A stretch of DNA of 64,000 nt from Pseudomonas fontis (GCF_028656955.1 NZ_JAMDGY010000076.1:1-64000); one strand, 5' to 3'; shown: positions 8,720-18,045, counted from the stretch's first letter. Program-made: numbers and translations. The notes: generated by a model not told the origin, from the sequence alone.

Positions 8720-9550
8720 TCAGCCGTGCGCTACCGACCAGTCAACCCAGCCGAACTGCCAGGTCGCCAGGATCGCCAGGCCGAACACGATGCGGTACCA
8801 GGCAAACACGGCGTAGCTGTGGCTGGCGATGAACTTCAGCAAGCCACGCACAGCGATCATCGCGAAGATGAACGACACCACGAAACCGATGGCGAACACC
8901 GGGAAGTCACTTGGCTGGAACAGGTCGCGGTACTTGTAGCCGGAATACACCGCCGCACCGACCATGGTCGGCATCGCCAGGAAGAACGAAAACTCGGTGG
9001 CCGCCTTGCGCGACAGGCCAAACAGCAGGCCGCCGATAATGGTCGAGCCAGAACGCGAAGTACCCGGAATCATCGCCAGGCATTGGACCAAGCCGATTTT
9101 CAAGGCATCGGTCCAGCGCATGTCATCGACTTCCTCGGCACGCACGGCATGCTTGCGGCGTTCGGCCCAGAGCATGATCACCCCACCGACCACCAAGGCA
9201 GCCGCCACGGTGATCGGGTTGAACAGGTACTCGTGGATCAGGTCGGCAAACAGCACACCCAACACCACTGCCGGCATGAAGGCGACCAGCAGGTTGACCG
9301 TGAAGCGCTGCGCCTTGGCCTGGCTCGGCAGCCCGACGACCACCTCGAGGATCTTGCGGCGGAACTCCCAGACCACGGCCAGGATCGCGCCCAGCTGGAT
9401 GATGATGTTGAAGGCCATGGCCCGCTCACCACCAAAGTTGATCAGGTCAGCCACGATGATCTGGTGGCCAGTACTGGATATCGGCAAGAACTCCGTCAAC
9501 CCTTCGACGATGCCGAGAATTACTGCCTGCATGGCGGTCCAAAAATCCAT
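8720..9550 (-). CDS. uppP: undecaprenyl-diphosphatase UppP (BacA)
   Basis: A 276-residue polytopic inner-membrane enzyme that dephosphorylates undecaprenyl diphosphate for recycling of the lipid carrier used in peptidoglycan and O-antigen synthesis. The two family motifs are both present: [20 protein letters not shown] near the N-terminus (the [14 protein letters not shown] box) and [16 protein letters not shown] (the PGTSRSG phosphate-binding box). The start was placed at [10 protein letters not shown], preceded by AGGGGG; an extra in-frame ATG lies one codon upstream. The annotated frame could extend 14 codons further, without a family match. Downstream it is coupled to the DUF1294 gene. 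Members of this family can also confer bacitracin tolerance. Confidence 0.95.
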   Translation of the reverse strand: MDFWTAMQAVILGIVEGLTEFLPISSTGHQIIVADLINFGGERAMAFNIIIQLGAILAVVWEFRRKILEVVVGLPSQAKAQRFTVNLLVAFMPAVVLGVLFADLIHEYLFNPITVAAALVVGGVIMLWAERRKHAVRAEEVDDMRWTDALKIGLVQCLAMIPGTSRSGSTIIGGLLFGLSRKAATEFSFFLAMPTMVGAAVYSGYKYRDLFQPSDFPVFAIGFVVSFIFAMIAVRGLLKFIASHSYAVFAWYRIVFGLAILATWQFGWVDWSVAHG

Positions 9551-9845
9551 CATTCCCCCTGAAGCAATGCCCCTGGCACGCCCCGTTATCATTTTTAAAG
9601 CCCGAAACAGTCCACTGCCCAGGTGTTTTACAGCGACAGTTGGTCGCCAACCGACGTTGAATAAACAACGCGGCCTTCAGGTTTATCGCTTGAAGGCCGA
9701 AATCCTATCAGACCACTGCTTATTTTGCTTCGGGTCGATACAGCAGCGCTTGCCCAATCAACCACTTAGCCCTTGGTCGAGTAGGTAGAAACGCTAAAGC
9801 GTGCTTGGATGCGCGAGACAATAACAAGAACACGGGGTGACCTTC
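9551..9845. other. divergent intergenic region between uppP and the chemoreceptor gene
   Basis: About 295 bases without a credible gene. It contains one notable inverted repeat, CGGCCTTCA-N11-TGAAGGCCG (9671-9699), lacking a T-run in either direction, and a small ACGCT-AA-AGCGT palindrome near 9790. I did not find a convincing sigma-28 motif. It presumably carries both promoters. Confidence 0.6.
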
Positions 9846-11480
9846 ATGAAGAGTTTACGCAGTATGTCGATCAGCCGGCGCCTATGGCTCATCCTGGTGG
9901 TAGCAGTGCTCATGCTGGTGACATTGGGGGTACTGATGTTGCGTCAGGTCCATGGTGACCTGTACCAGGCCAAGGCCGAAAAAACCCGTCACGTGGTCCA
10001 GACCGCCGCCGGCGTGCTGGCTTATTTCCAGGGGCAGGAAGCGGCCGGCGCGTTGACCCGCGAAGCGGCTCAACAGCAAGCACTCAGTACCATTCGCGGC
10101 CTTCGCTATGACCAGAGCGACTACTTCTGGATCAACGACCTGGGCCCGAAAATGATCATGCACCCGGCCAACCCCAAGCTCGATGGCCAGGACCTGTCGG
10201 CCATCCGCGACCCGGACGGCTTTGCGCTGTTCAATGAAATGGTCGCGTTGGCCAAGGCCCAGGGCGGCGGGCGCATCGACTACCGCTGGCCCAAGCCGGG
10301 CGCCAGTGAGCCGGTGGAAAAAACCTCTTATATCCAGTTGTTCAAGCCTTGGGGCTGGGTGATCGGCTCGGGGGTCTACATCGACGACCTGCAGGCCGAG
10401 TTTGCCAGCCAGGTCCGCGATGCCTCGGTACTGGGGCTGACGATTGCCCTGCTGATGGCACTGTTGGTCGTGCTGATTGCCCGCAGCATTACCCGTCCGT
10501 TGCAGGAGGCAGTAGAAGCCATGGCGACGATTGCCAGTGGTGAAAGTGACCTGACCCGTCGCCTGGACACCCACGGCAATGACGAAATCACCCAGCTGGG
10601 CCAGCACTTCAACAGTTTCACCGCGCGCTTGCAGCAGGTGGTCGGCCAACTGCTCGGCGCCGCCCAGGCCCTTGGCCAGAGCGCAGCAGATGTCGGCAGC
10701 AGTGCCGGGCAAGCCCAGCAGCGTAGCGAGCAGCAGTCGCAACAGATGGATCAGGTCGCGACAGCGATCAACGAAGTGAGCTACGCCGTGCAGGATGTGG
10801 CCAAGCACGCCGAGCAGGCTTCCAGTGAAATGAGCGACGCCCAGGCCCGCGCGGTACAGGGCCAGCAGAGTATCCATGGCAGCCTGGGCAAGATTGGCGA
10901 GCTGTCCGGGACCATCGACCAGGCCGTCGAAGTGATCCAGGCCCTGGCCGGGCAAAGTACGCGCATCGGCAGTGTACTGGAGGTGATCCGCTCGATTGCC
11001 GAACAGACCAACTTGCTGGCGTTGAACGCAGCCATCGAGGCGGCGCGTGCCGGCGAACAGGGACGCGGGTTTGCCGTAGTTGCAGATGAAGTGCGCCTGC
11101 TGGCGCAGCGTACGCAGCAGTCGACGGCGGAAATCCAGAGCATGATCGAGCACCTGCAAGGCCAATCGGAAGCCGCGGTCAAGGCCATCGATGCCAGCAG
11201 CCTGGCCTCGCGCCAGACGGTCGAGCAAGCCAGCGAAGCCGGTGCCAGCCTGGATGCCATCAGCCAGGCGCTGCAAAACCTCACGGCGCTGAACGCATCG
11301 ATTGCCAGCGCAACCCTGCAGCAGTCGCATGTGGTGGAGGAGATCAACCGCAATGTGACCGACACGGCCGACCTGTCGCGGGAGACCTCACAAGCGGCGC
11401 AACAGTCGAGCAGTGCCGGTGCGGCGTTGAACCGTTTGAGTGAGGAATTGGGGCAACTGCTTCGACAGTTCCGGGTTTGA
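9846..11480 (+). CDS. methyl-accepting chemotaxis protein with periplasmic sCache domain
   Basis: A 544-residue transmembrane receptor. A first membrane helix ([20 protein letters not shown]) is followed by a periplasmic single-Cache domain with the sCache_2 hallmark [20 protein letters not shown] and a C-terminal [12 protein letters not shown] strand. A second membrane helix, a HAMP segment ([20 protein letters not shown]), and a long cytoplasmic coiled coil follow. The highly conserved hairpin tip reads [20 protein letters not shown]. There is no C-terminal pentapeptide for CheR tethering. Related sCache receptors in Pseudomonas sense small carboxylates, but the ligand here cannot be assigned. 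The ATG at 9846 follows GGGGTGA; an upstream in-frame GTG adds only three codons. Confidence 0.9.
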   Translation: MKSLRSMSISRRLWLILVVAVLMLVTLGVLMLRQVHGDLYQAKAEKTRHVVQTAAGVLAYFQGQEAAGALTREAAQQQALSTIRGLRYDQSDYFWINDLGPKMIMHPANPKLDGQDLSAIRDPDGFALFNEMVALAKAQGGGRIDYRWPKPGASEPVEKTSYIQLFKPWGWVIGSGVYIDDLQAEFASQVRDASVLGLTIALLMALLVVLIARSITRPLQEAVEAMATIASGESDLTRRLDTHGNDEITQLGQHFNSFTARLQQVVGQLLGAAQALGQSAADVGSSAGQAQQRSEQQSQQMDQVATAINEVSYAVQDVAKHAEQASSEMSDAQARAVQGQQSIHGSLGKIGELSGTIDQAVEVIQALAGQSTRIGSVLEVIRSIAEQTNLLALNAAIEAARAGEQGRGFAVVADEVRLLAQRTQQSTAEIQSMIEHLQGQSEAAVKAIDASSLASRQTVEQASEAGASLDAISQALQNLTALNASIASATLQQSHVVEEINRNVTDTADLSRETSQAAQQSSSAGAALNRLSEELGQLLRQFRV

Positions 11481-11491
11481 TCTGAGCAGCA

Positions 11492-11548
11492 CATCGCCGG
11501 CAAGGGCGGCTCGCACGAGGTTTGTGGGAGACGGCCTTGCCGGCGATG
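11492..11548. repeat. REP-like palindrome
   Basis: Perfect 14-base arms CATCGCCGGCAAGG and CCTTGCCGGCGATG enclose a GC-rich centre containing TTTGTGGGAG. This is the common Pseudomonas extragenic palindrome, located between the chemoreceptor and pnuC. Confidence 0.85.
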
Positions 11549-11610
11549 CTTTTCACTAAGCGCACAGGTTACAATCGCCGCCCTCCTCCAACCCTGTCCA
11601 AGGAACGCCG

Positions 11611-12177
11611 ATGTCCGGCCTGGAACTGTTCGCCGCCGTGCTCGGCGTGATTGCCGTATGGCTCACAGTCAAGCAAAACCCCTGGTGCTGGCCGATTGGC
11701 CTGGTCATGGTGCTGCTCTACAGCTGGGTGTTCTATGAGGTCAAACTCTACTCGGACATGCTCCTGCAACTGATCTACGCCGTGCTGCAGCTCTACGGCT
11801 GGTGGCAATGGACCCGCCCGGGGCACACCCGCCCTGTGCGCCAGGTCACCCGCCTTGAACCGCGACCTGTCGCCTTCTGCTTGGCTGTCGGCGCCGTAGC
11901 GAGCCTGGCACTTGGCGCTGCCATGGCCACCTGGACAGACGCCGCCCAACCTTGGCTGGATGCCGCGCTCACCGCCTTCAGCCTGGTCGCACAGGTGTGG
12001 ATGGCGCAAAAGCGCGTGCAATGCTGGACCCTGTGGATCGTCCTGGACGTGATCTTCGTCGGCCTGTTCCTTTACAAGGGCCTCTACCTCACCGCCGCGC
12101 TCTATGCGCTGTTCACCCTGATCGCCGTGCAGGGCCTGCGTGAATGGCGCCGCGACCCGGCGCTGGCCCCAGCATGA
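11611..12177 (+). CDS. pnuC: nicotinamide riboside transporter PnuC
   Basis: A 188-residue integral membrane protein with about seven hydrophobic segments, at the family length. The PnuC features are visible: an N-terminal AVLGVIAVWLTVKQNPWCWP, the aromatic YAVLQLYGWWQWTRPG segment between helices, and a C-terminal WTLWIVLDVIFVGLFLYKGL helix. PnuC imports nicotinamide riboside by facilitated diffusion, trapped by phosphorylation inside the cell. The next gene, a nucleoside kinase, overlaps its stop by ATGA, so uptake and phosphorylation are translationally coupled. CCAAGGAACG precedes the start. No riboswitch is apparent in the short leader after the REP element. Confidence 0.92.
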   Translation: MSGLELFAAVLGVIAVWLTVKQNPWCWPIGLVMVLLYSWVFYEVKLYSDMLLQLIYAVLQLYGWWQWTRPGHTRPVRQVTRLEPRPVAFCLAVGAVASLALGAAMATWTDAAQPWLDAALTAFSLVAQVWMAQKRVQCWTLWIVLDVIFVGLFLYKGLYLTAALYALFTLIAVQGLREWRRDPALAPA

Positions 12178-12725
12178 AGGTGCTGGTACTGGCGGGCCCG
12201 GAATCCAGTGGCAAAAGCTGGCTGGGTGGCGAAATCCAGGCGCATTTCGGCGGCGAACTGGTCGGCGAGTATGTTCGCCACTTCATCGATGAGCAGGCGC
12301 GCGACACCTGCTACGCCGATATCCCGAGCATCGCCCGCGGCCAGCTGGCTTGGGAGGATGCCGCCCGCCAGCGGCAACCGGAACTGCTGATCCTCGACAC
12401 CCACTTGCTCAGCAACCTGCTCTGGAGCAAGGCGCTGTTCAACGACTGCCCAGCCTGGATCGAGCCTGCGTTGCTGGCGCGACGTTACGACCTGCACCTG
12501 CTGCTCAGCCCGCAAGGCGTGCCCTGGGTGGGTGACGGCCAGCGTTGCCAGCCAGATATCGCCCAGCGCCAGGCCTTCTTCGAGCACAGCCGGCAATGGC
12601 TGCAGCAGCACCAACAACCCACCCAGATCATCGAGGGTGACTGGCTGCAGCGCAGCGCCCAGGTGCTGGCTGCGGTGCAGCAATTGCTCGGTGGCAAACC
12701 TGCCGCCTGCCCGACCGAGTGTTAA
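12174..12725 (+). CDS. NadR-like ATPase, probable ribosylnicotinamide kinase
   Basis: A 183-residue P-loop kinase beginning MKVLVLAGPESSGKSWLGGE, with a clear Walker A (GPESSGKS) as in the RNK domain of NadR. The EYVRHFIDEQ segment and the LLILDTHLLSNLLWSK Walker-B-like strand also fit. It lacks the helix-turn-helix and the NMN adenylyltransferase domains of full NadR, so only the kinase activity is expected: nicotinamide riboside + ATP to NMN. It starts within the pnuC stop codon (ATGA). A frame with an earlier start would run inside pnuC and was rejected. The pair forms a compact NAD salvage unit. Confidence 0.85.
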   Translation: MKVLVLAGPESSGKSWLGGEIQAHFGGELVGEYVRHFIDEQARDTCYADIPSIARGQLAWEDAARQRQPELLILDTHLLSNLLWSKALFNDCPAWIEPALLARRYDLHLLLSPQGVPWVGDGQRCQPDIAQRQAFFEHSRQWLQQHQQPTQIIEGDWLQRSAQVLAAVQQLLGGKPAACPTEC

Positions 12726-13022
12726 TCCGGCGATACAGCCGCATTATCGCCAACACGCCAAACAGAGCCTGTCGCAGGGCTGTCATGAAGACTGTTAAGT
12801 CACTGATACAGTCCTGAATCGCTCACATCGGGTCGCTGTAATGCCCTGTGGTCGGGCCTGCGGGCATTTGGCTGTATCAGCCGCGTTACAGGTTTTCTGA
12901 CATCCCCCTATTGGCTTGCGTAAGCCCTTGTTCAGCAACTGAAAACAAGACATGGCACGCCTTCTGCTCTCCTTCTCGCAACGCTGAATCTGGGCCAGCG
13001 AATCGAAGAAGGAGCCGCCGCC
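12726..13022. other. intergenic leader of the fap operon
   Basis: About 300 bases without a gene. It contains a loose inverted repeat AATGCCC-N15-GGGCATT (12840-12868), and farther down the sigma-54-type promoter listed separately. The distance from that promoter to the fapA start is about 55 bases. Confidence 0.6.
12953..12968 (+). promoter_or_regulatory. sigma-54 (RpoN) -24/-12 promoter of the fap operon
   Basis: TGGCACG-CCTT-CTGCT differs from the consensus TGGCACG-N4-TTGCW at a single base, with the essential GG and GC doublets at correct spacing. A sigma-54 promoter would require an enhancer-binding activator; the activator site was not identified. Confidence 0.75.
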
Positions 13023-13478
13023 GTGGGGACACACAACAACAACCTGCTACGCCTCGTGATACTCGGATGTGCTTTGGGCTCATCCCTTAGCCTGCCGGTT
13101 CAGGCAGCCGGTAATGGTGTCGTTGTTCTGCAGCGTGATGTGCAGGCCCGTCAGGCTGACCGCGCCACTGGCAGGCCAGACCCTTACCCGACCACCGTCA
13201 ACGTCAACCCTTCCCAGCGCGTATTGAGCCAGACCAACAATGAGCTTAGCGACGGCGACTTCGCCAGTGTCGCCAGCGGCCAGATGGTCAACCGCGTACT
13301 GATACCCGATGCCTCCGGCACTGTACGTGGCCTGGGCAATGTACCGAACAGCCTGCCTGGCATGTCTGGCGGCGCAGGCCCGGGGGCGGCAGCAGGTAGC
13401 AACAGCATTTCGAACTCGGTCAACCAGAGCGTCCAGCGTGGCCTCGCCCCGCTGCAAATCCTGACCGGAGGCCGCTGA
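13023..13478 (+). CDS. fapA: FapA, amyloid-assembly accessory protein
   Basis: First gene of the functional amyloid operon, 151 residues. A GTG start preceded by AAGGAG gives a signal peptide (LLRLVILGCALGSSLSLPVQAAG), so the mature protein is periplasmic. The rest is polar and low in complexity, with PYPTTVNVNPSQRVLSQTNN and a glycine/alanine/serine-rich C-terminal part (GMSGGAGPGAAAGSNSISNS). FapA is known to influence how much FapB and FapC enter the fibre and behaves like a chaperone. The identification rests mainly on position, length and secretion signal; on its own the sequence would be hard to assign. fapB starts one base after its stop codon. Confidence 0.8.
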   Translation: MGTHNNNLLRLVILGCALGSSLSLPVQAAGNGVVVLQRDVQARQADRATGRPDPYPTTVNVNPSQRVLSQTNNELSDGDFASVASGQMVNRVLIPDASGTVRGLGNVPNSLPGMSGGAGPGAAAGSNSISNSVNQSVQRGLAPLQILTGGR

Positions 13479-13479
13479 C

Positions 13480-14052
13480 ATGACCCGCTCACTCCTGTTC
13501 CTGGCCCTGTGCAGTTGCACTGGCGCCTACGCCGCTTCACCGGTGGTTGATAACGCCAGCATCGACAACAGCGGCCAGGGCTACAAGGGCAACCTGTCGA
13601 TCAACCAGGCCTCCGGCGACGGACAACAACAGAACAACAGCCGGGCCATCGCCATTGGCACCGACGCCCACGCCACCACGCAGATTCGTCAACGCATCGA
13701 TACCCCTGCCAGCAGTGCTGTCGATGCCCACGCCAACATTGGCAACAACACCTTCACCAACGGCACCGGAATGATTGGCATCAACCAGTCGGCTGGGGCC
13801 AACACGCAACAGGCGAATGCGGTACGCATCAGCATCAGCGCATTGCCACAGAACATTGATGACAGCGTCCTCGGGCAACAGAACGTGGCGCTGCTCAACG
13901 GCTCCGACTCAACAGATCATGCACCCGGCAGTCGCCAGGTCACCCTCGGTGACCAGGCCTTCACCGGCAGTCGCGGAGTGATCCAGTTGAATCAGAGCGC
14001 CGGGGTGGGCAACCGAATGGCCAACACCCTGAGCGTACGGGTTGCAGACTGA
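13480..14052 (+). CDS. fapB: FapB, minor amyloid subunit/nucleator
   Basis: 190 residues with an N-terminal signal peptide (LLFLALCSCTGAYAASP). The mature part holds three imperfect repeats with the Fap motif of glycine, asparagine and glutamine: GNLSINQASGDGQQQNNSRA, then MIGINQSAGANTQQANAVRI, then VIQLNQSAGVGNRMANTLSV. Each is expected to form a beta-arch stacking in the cross-beta fibre. FapB shares this repeat type with FapC and is considered the nucleator or minor subunit. It follows fapA immediately and precedes fapC by about 50 bases, with no terminator between them. Confidence 0.88.
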   Translation: MTRSLLFLALCSCTGAYAASPVVDNASIDNSGQGYKGNLSINQASGDGQQQNNSRAIAIGTDAHATTQIRQRIDTPASSAVDAHANIGNNTFTNGTGMIGINQSAGANTQQANAVRISISALPQNIDDSVLGQQNVALLNGSDSTDHAPGSRQVTLGDQAFTGSRGVIQLNQSAGVGNRMANTLSVRVAD

Positions 14053-14104
14053 CCCGAAACAGCAACACAACACTTAACTACTTAAAATAATGCGGAGAAA
14101 CACC

Positions 14105-15100
14105 ATGAAACCCACAATGGCACTCAAGCCTCTGGTATTCGCACTCGCAGCGGTCATGGCAGTTGCTGCACAAGCGGGCGAACGTGAACACGGCGGCCAC
14201 AATGGCGGCCATAACGGCGGCCACGACAACACCCAGAGCATTCTGCTCGGGCTGCTGATCAGCGCCGGTTCCGCTGCAACCGTAATTGATGTACAAAACA
14301 ACGGCGGCAACAAAGTAGTCAACGAAGGCACCGAAAACCACGCGAAAATGGACGCTTCGGCGAACGGCTCGCAAGGTAACCTGGGCGCTAACGTGGCAGC
14401 CGGCGACGGCAACCAGCAAGATAACGTCGCTGCCATCTCCACTGCCGACGAAAGCTTCGTCTTCGGCAGCGCCATGGCCATCTCCAGTGCCACCCAGAAC
14501 AACTCCGGCAACACCGTCAAGAACTACTCGACCGACAACAACGCTACGCTTAACAGCTCAGCCAACGGCAGCTCGGGTAACATCGGTGTCAACGTCACCG
14601 CCGGCGACTTCAACCAACAGAAAAACAACCTGGCCATTGCCGTGTCCGGCGGCCGTGTAGCGGTTGCCAGTGCAGCGGCTAACCAAAACACCTCGGGTCT
14701 GAACGTGACCAACGAAGGTGATCGTACCTACGACACCAAAACCCTGCATGCCAGCTTCGCAGCCTACGGCAAATATGAAGGCACCGGCACTGGCTACGTA
14801 GAACGCAAAGAAGACAAACCTGGCCATGGCGGCGGCTGGGATGATCGTGGCAGCAGCAAAACTGTCAAAGACCCACTCAAGTTCCACGAAGAAGGCGACT
14901 TCGCGCTGTTTGGCGTAGCGTCCTATCAAGTGCTGACCCCAAGTGGCTGGATCAACCCTGTTACCAACACCGCTTCGCTGACCAACTCGCTGAACGGCGT
15001 GTCGGGCAACATCGGTGCTAACGTTTCTGCAGGGTCGGGCAACCAACAAAGCAACTCGCTGTCCATCGCCGCAGGCTGCAAAGCTTGCACCGGGATGTAA
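14105..15100 (+). CDS. fapC: FapC, major amyloid fibre subunit
   Basis: 331 residues. A signal peptide ends at VAAQAGE. Three amyloid repeats are clear: NGSQGNLGANVAAGDGNQQ (about 87-105), NGSSGNIGVNVTAGDFNQQ (about 153-172) and NGVSGNIGANVSAGSGNQQ (about 296-315), separated by linkers, the second long and charged. The C-terminus ends CKACTGM, the CxxC motif (Cys325, Cys328) conserved in FapC. The mature N-terminus has a histidine-glycine stretch of three GGH(N/D) units. The start at ATG 14105 follows GCGGAGA; an ATG five codons upstream was rejected. A strong terminator directly follows, fitting higher expression than the downstream genes. Confidence 0.95.
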   Translation: MKPTMALKPLVFALAAVMAVAAQAGEREHGGHNGGHNGGHDNTQSILLGLLISAGSAATVIDVQNNGGNKVVNEGTENHAKMDASANGSQGNLGANVAAGDGNQQDNVAAISTADESFVFGSAMAISSATQNNSGNTVKNYSTDNNATLNSSANGSSGNIGVNVTAGDFNQQKNNLAIAVSGGRVAVASAAANQNTSGLNVTNEGDRTYDTKTLHASFAAYGKYEGTGTGYVERKEDKPGHGGGWDDRGSSKTVKDPLKFHEEGDFALFGVASYQVLTPSGWINPVTNTASLTNSLNGVSGNIGANVSAGSGNQQSNSLSIAAGCKACTGM

Positions 15101-15112
15101 CCAGCACAGAAC

Positions 15113-15133
15113 GGGGCCCTTCGGGGCCCCTTT
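15113..15133 (+). terminator. intrinsic terminator/attenuator between fapC and fapD
   Basis: GGGGCCC-TTCG-GGGCCCC followed by TTT: a perfect seven-pair GC stem capped by a UUCG tetraloop. The short T-run suggests partial termination, letting some transcripts continue into fapDEF. Confidence 0.85.
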
Positions 15134-15160
15134 CCTGGCGTTCACAGGGTGGTGAAGATC

Positions 15161-15841
15161 ATGCGAGTTGTTCTTTTGTGCGCACTGATGGGACTGGCTA
15201 GCCTCACCGAGGCTGCACAAATGCCGATTGCCGCCCTCCCTGGCGGTAATGTCATTTACAAGCCGGTACAGAGTGTTCGCGAACGGCGCTTCGCCGATCT
15301 GGTACAGCAAAAGACCGATTTCAGTTGTGGTGCAGCCGCGCTGGCGACCGTCCTCAAACAGGCCTACTGGCTGGATGTCGACGAAGCCCACATCATCGAA
15401 GGCATGCTCGCCCATTCCGACCAGGACACCGTCAAGGTGCAGGGCTTCTCGATGCTCGACATGAAGCGCTACGTGGAAAGCATCGGCATGCGTGCGCGTG
15501 GCTACCGGATTCCACCGGAGAGCCTGCAAAGCGTCACCATACCGGTGGTAGTACTGATGGACATCCGTGGCTACAAGCACTTTGTCGTGTTGCAACGCAG
15601 CGACAAGCAATGGGTGTACGTCGGCGACCCGGTCCTGGGCCACAAGCGTTACAAGCTCGACGACTTCGTCAAAGGCTGGAACGGCATCATCTTTGCCGTC
15701 ATCGGTCCCGGTTATGACAAGGCCAATGCCCTGCTCGCCCCGCCGGAACCATTGACTGCAAAAACCCGGATCGACAGTTTCTATCCGGTGGATGACGCCC
15801 AGTTGATGGAGTTCGGATTCATCCAGAGCGATTTCTTCTAA
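15161..15841 (+). CDS. fapD: FapD, C39-family cysteine peptidase of the amyloid system
   Basis: 226 residues with a signal peptide (VVLLCALMGLASLTEAAQ), so unlike C39 domains of ABC exporters it should be periplasmic. The papain-like catalytic set is visible: Cys56 in TDFSCGAAALATVL, His140 in GYKHFVVLQ and Asp156 in YVGDP. This is the standard Cys/His/Asp arrangement of C39 bacteriocin-processing peptidases. FapD is needed for Fap export and probably processes one of the components. The ATG at 15161 follows GGTGAAG; an upstream GTG would add four residues. It is the first gene after the fapC terminator. Confidence 0.9.
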   Translation: MRVVLLCALMGLASLTEAAQMPIAALPGGNVIYKPVQSVRERRFADLVQQKTDFSCGAAALATVLKQAYWLDVDEAHIIEGMLAHSDQDTVKVQGFSMLDMKRYVESIGMRARGYRIPPESLQSVTIPVVVLMDIRGYKHFVVLQRSDKQWVYVGDPVLGHKRYKLDDFVKGWNGIIFAVIGPGYDKANALLAPPEPLTAKTRIDSFYPVDDAQLMEFGFIQSDFF

Positions 15842-15873
15842 CGACAAGGGGCAAGGAGCTCCGGGGAGCACCG

Positions 15874-16617
15874 ATGAAGACTTCCACCTGGTTGGTAGCC
15901 GTGTGTCTGGTGACCAGCCTTCCTGCGCATGCGCAGCTGTTCAAGCCCATCGAAGTCAAGGATCAGGAACTGGCCGAACTGCGTGGACGCTATGTAATGC
16001 CCGGCCGGATCATCAGTTTTGGCGTGGTCATGAGTACTACCTGGCAAAACGCCAATGGCGACCGCCTAAGCGGTACGGCCAGCCTGCAAGTGCAACAATC
16101 CACTTACAAACCACAATTCTACGTGTCGATGACCGGTCAAAACGGCAGCGGCACCAACACCAGCCAGGGCACTGGCATCGTCAGCGGTGGTGCTGGCCTG
16201 AGCACGACCCAGGGCGTGACCCAATCGGTACGCGCTGCGGGCGACTACAACACCGCCTACAACAACGTTGACATCAATGTGAAGGAAAGCAACGTGGCGC
16301 CTGTGGCCGAGATCCCACAAGGACAGGTACTGGCCGCCAACTCGACCATCACCGGCTCCAACAATGCCGGCACATTGAGTGTTTCTTCCAGCGGCGGCGG
16401 CATCCAACTGGGCATCCAGGCCAACAATAACCAGGGTGCAGCCATGCAACGCCTGGCCGATGGCGGCCTGACCCAGGCAGCCACCCTGATGGGCGGCAAC
16501 AACGTCGTCAACAACATGACTCAACTGAATGTGGTGCTGCGCAACAACCTGCCGACCGTAGGCGCACTCAATTGCAACCTCGATCAACTCAAGGGCCTTC
16601 GCATTTCGGGATATTGA
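15874..16617 (+). CDS. fapE: FapE, minor extracellular Fap component
   Basis: 247 residues with a signal peptide ending SLPAHAQL. The mature region starts with a short conserved block, ELAELRGRYVMPGRIISFGV, and continues as a long serine/asparagine/glycine-rich segment with beta-prone alternation (NNAGTLSVSSSGGGIQLGIQ, NNNQGAAMQRLADGG). FapE is found in small amounts in Fap fibres and shares the C-terminal CxxC in some species; here only one cysteine (LNCNLDQL) is present near the end. It lies between fapD and fapF with short gaps, and GGGGAG precedes the start. Confidence 0.85.
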   Translation: MKTSTWLVAVCLVTSLPAHAQLFKPIEVKDQELAELRGRYVMPGRIISFGVVMSTTWQNANGDRLSGTASLQVQQSTYKPQFYVSMTGQNGSGTNTSQGTGIVSGGAGLSTTQGVTQSVRAAGDYNTAYNNVDINVKESNVAPVAEIPQGQVLAANSTITGSNNAGTLSVSSSGGGIQLGIQANNNQGAAMQRLADGGLTQAATLMGGNNVVNNMTQLNVVLRNNLPTVGALNCNLDQLKGLRISGY

Positions 16618-16663
16618 TCTACGCTTCGTCTCAATCATCGCAGTTGGAAGGGACGGCTAACCC

Positions 16664-17962
16664 ATGCACCGATCGTTTTCATTAAAGGCAGTCGTTTGTT
16701 TGAGCACATTGGTTCCGTCTTCATTGCTGTATGCAGCAGCGGATCCACAGGTAGAAGCCTTGAAACAGGAGTTACAGGCCCTCAAGCAACGTTATGAAAC
16801 GCAGCAGCAGGCATTGATGGTTCTGGAACAGCGGGTCCGCCAGGTTGAAGAGCAACCGGCGGCACCACAACCCAAGCGGCTGGCCAAGTCACCCGCGTCA
16901 ATGACCCGGGGTGGTCAAGCGGTTGCCGCTTCAGGGGCGGCGGGGGCCGCAGCCGGTACTGGCAGCTCTTATGGCGAGTCGCTCAAGGACGACTCGCAAC
17001 CGGCGCAGAGCGTGTCGAACCTGTACGACGAGGCCAGTGGCTTCTTCGGCGGCGGCAAGTTCAGCTTCGAGACCGGTATTACCTACGCCCGTTACGATAC
17101 CCGCCAGTTGATCCTCAATGGTTTCCTTGCCCTGGACTCGATTTTCCTGGGCAACATCAACCTGGACCGGATCAAGGCGGACAACTGGACGCTGGACCTT
17201 ACTGCCCGCTACAACTTGAACCAGCGCTGGCAGTTCGACGTCAACGTGCCTGTGGTGTATCGCGAATCGACCTTTCAATCCGGTGGCGTGGGCAACAACG
17301 CCCAGGGCCTATCGGAGAAAACCGTTACCCGTGACCCGGTTATTGGCGACGTCAACTTTGGTGTGGCGTACAAGTTCCTCGATGAAAGCGAGAACGCCCC
17401 TGACGCGGTATTCACCTTGCGGGTCAAGGCGCCTACCGGCAAGGACCCATTCGGCATCAAGCTGATCCAGGACCCAGGCAACGACAGCTTGGCTTATCCA
17501 GAAGACCTGCCTACCGGCAACGGTGTCTGGTCGGTGACACCGGGCATCTCGCTGGTCAAGACCTACGACCCGGCGGTGCTGTTCGCCAGCCTGTCCTATA
17601 CACATACCTTTGAAGATTCGTTCAGCGATGTGAGCTCGACGGTCAACCAGAAGACCCCGGGCAAGGTCAAGCTGGGTGACAGCTTCCAGATCGGTGCTGG
17701 TATCGCCTTTGCCTTGAACGAGAAGATGAGTATGTCGTTCTCGGTGTCAGACCTGATTGCGCGCAAGTCGAAGATCAAGTCGGCAGATACCGGGGATGAA
17801 TGGACCGATGTCATCAGCAGTGACGCCAATGCCGCGTACTTCAACGTGGGGATGACCTTGGCGGCGACGGATAACCTGACGATTGTGCCGAACTTGTCGA
17901 TCGGCTTGACCGATGATGCGCCGGACTTTACGTTCAGTTTGAAATTCCCTTATTACTTCTAA
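16664..17962 (+). CDS. fapF: FapF, outer-membrane amyloid secretion channel
   Basis: 432 residues with signal peptide, then a heptad coiled coil (roughly 28-63, [20 protein letters not shown]), a flexible Ala/Gly/Ser linker, and a C-terminal beta-barrel with alternating amphipathic strands ending in FSLKFPYYF (terminal aromatic Phe, as required for outer-membrane insertion). FapF is known as a trimeric 12-stranded barrel gated by the coiled-coil region that exports FapB, FapC and FapE. The sequence layout here matches that description exactly. It closes the operon; a dispersed repeat with a hairpin lies just downstream and may end transcription. Confidence 0.92.
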   Translation: MHRSFSLKAVVCLSTLVPSSLLYAAADPQVEALKQELQALKQRYETQQQALMVLEQRVRQVEEQPAAPQPKRLAKSPASMTRGGQAVAASGAAGAAAGTGSSYGESLKDDSQPAQSVSNLYDEASGFFGGGKFSFETGITYARYDTRQLILNGFLALDSIFLGNINLDRIKADNWTLDLTARYNLNQRWQFDVNVPVVYRESTFQSGGVGNNAQGLSEKTVTRDPVIGDVNFGVAYKFLDESENAPDAVFTLRVKAPTGKDPFGIKLIQDPGNDSLAYPEDLPTGNGVWSVTPGISLVKTYDPAVLFASLSYTHTFEDSFSDVSSTVNQKTPGKVKLGDSFQIGAGIAFALNEKMSMSFSVSDLIARKSKIKSADTGDEWTDVISSDANAAYFNVGMTLAATDNLTIVPNLSIGLTDDAPDFTFSLKFPYYF

Positions 17963-17989
17963 CGGGGTTGGCGTTTATCCAGTAGGTGT

Positions 17990-18045
17990 GGCGCAGCCTT
18001 TGGGAGCCCTCACGGGCTCCAGCGCAGCCTGACGGCAGCGGCTAC
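17990..18045. repeat. dispersed intergenic repeat (copy 1)
   Basis: A 56-base element containing a perfect GGAGCCC-TCAC-GGGCTCC hairpin. An inverted copy with few differences lies at 31250-31305. Its outer parts GCGCAGCC and GGCAGCGGCTAC are also shared. Confidence 0.8.

Noticed and set aside
9671-9699. Inverted repeat CGGCCTTCA/TGAAGGCCG as a terminator
   Set aside because: There is no T-run on either strand, and it lies in a divergent promoter region where a terminator is not expected.
9600-9845. Sigma-28 promoter for the chemoreceptor
   Set aside because: A GCCGAAAT sequence resembles a -10, but no TAAA lies at the right distance.
14558-15871. Minus-strand open frame opposite fapC and fapD
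   Set aside because: Antisense to two well-supported secreted proteins; no signal or motif of its own.
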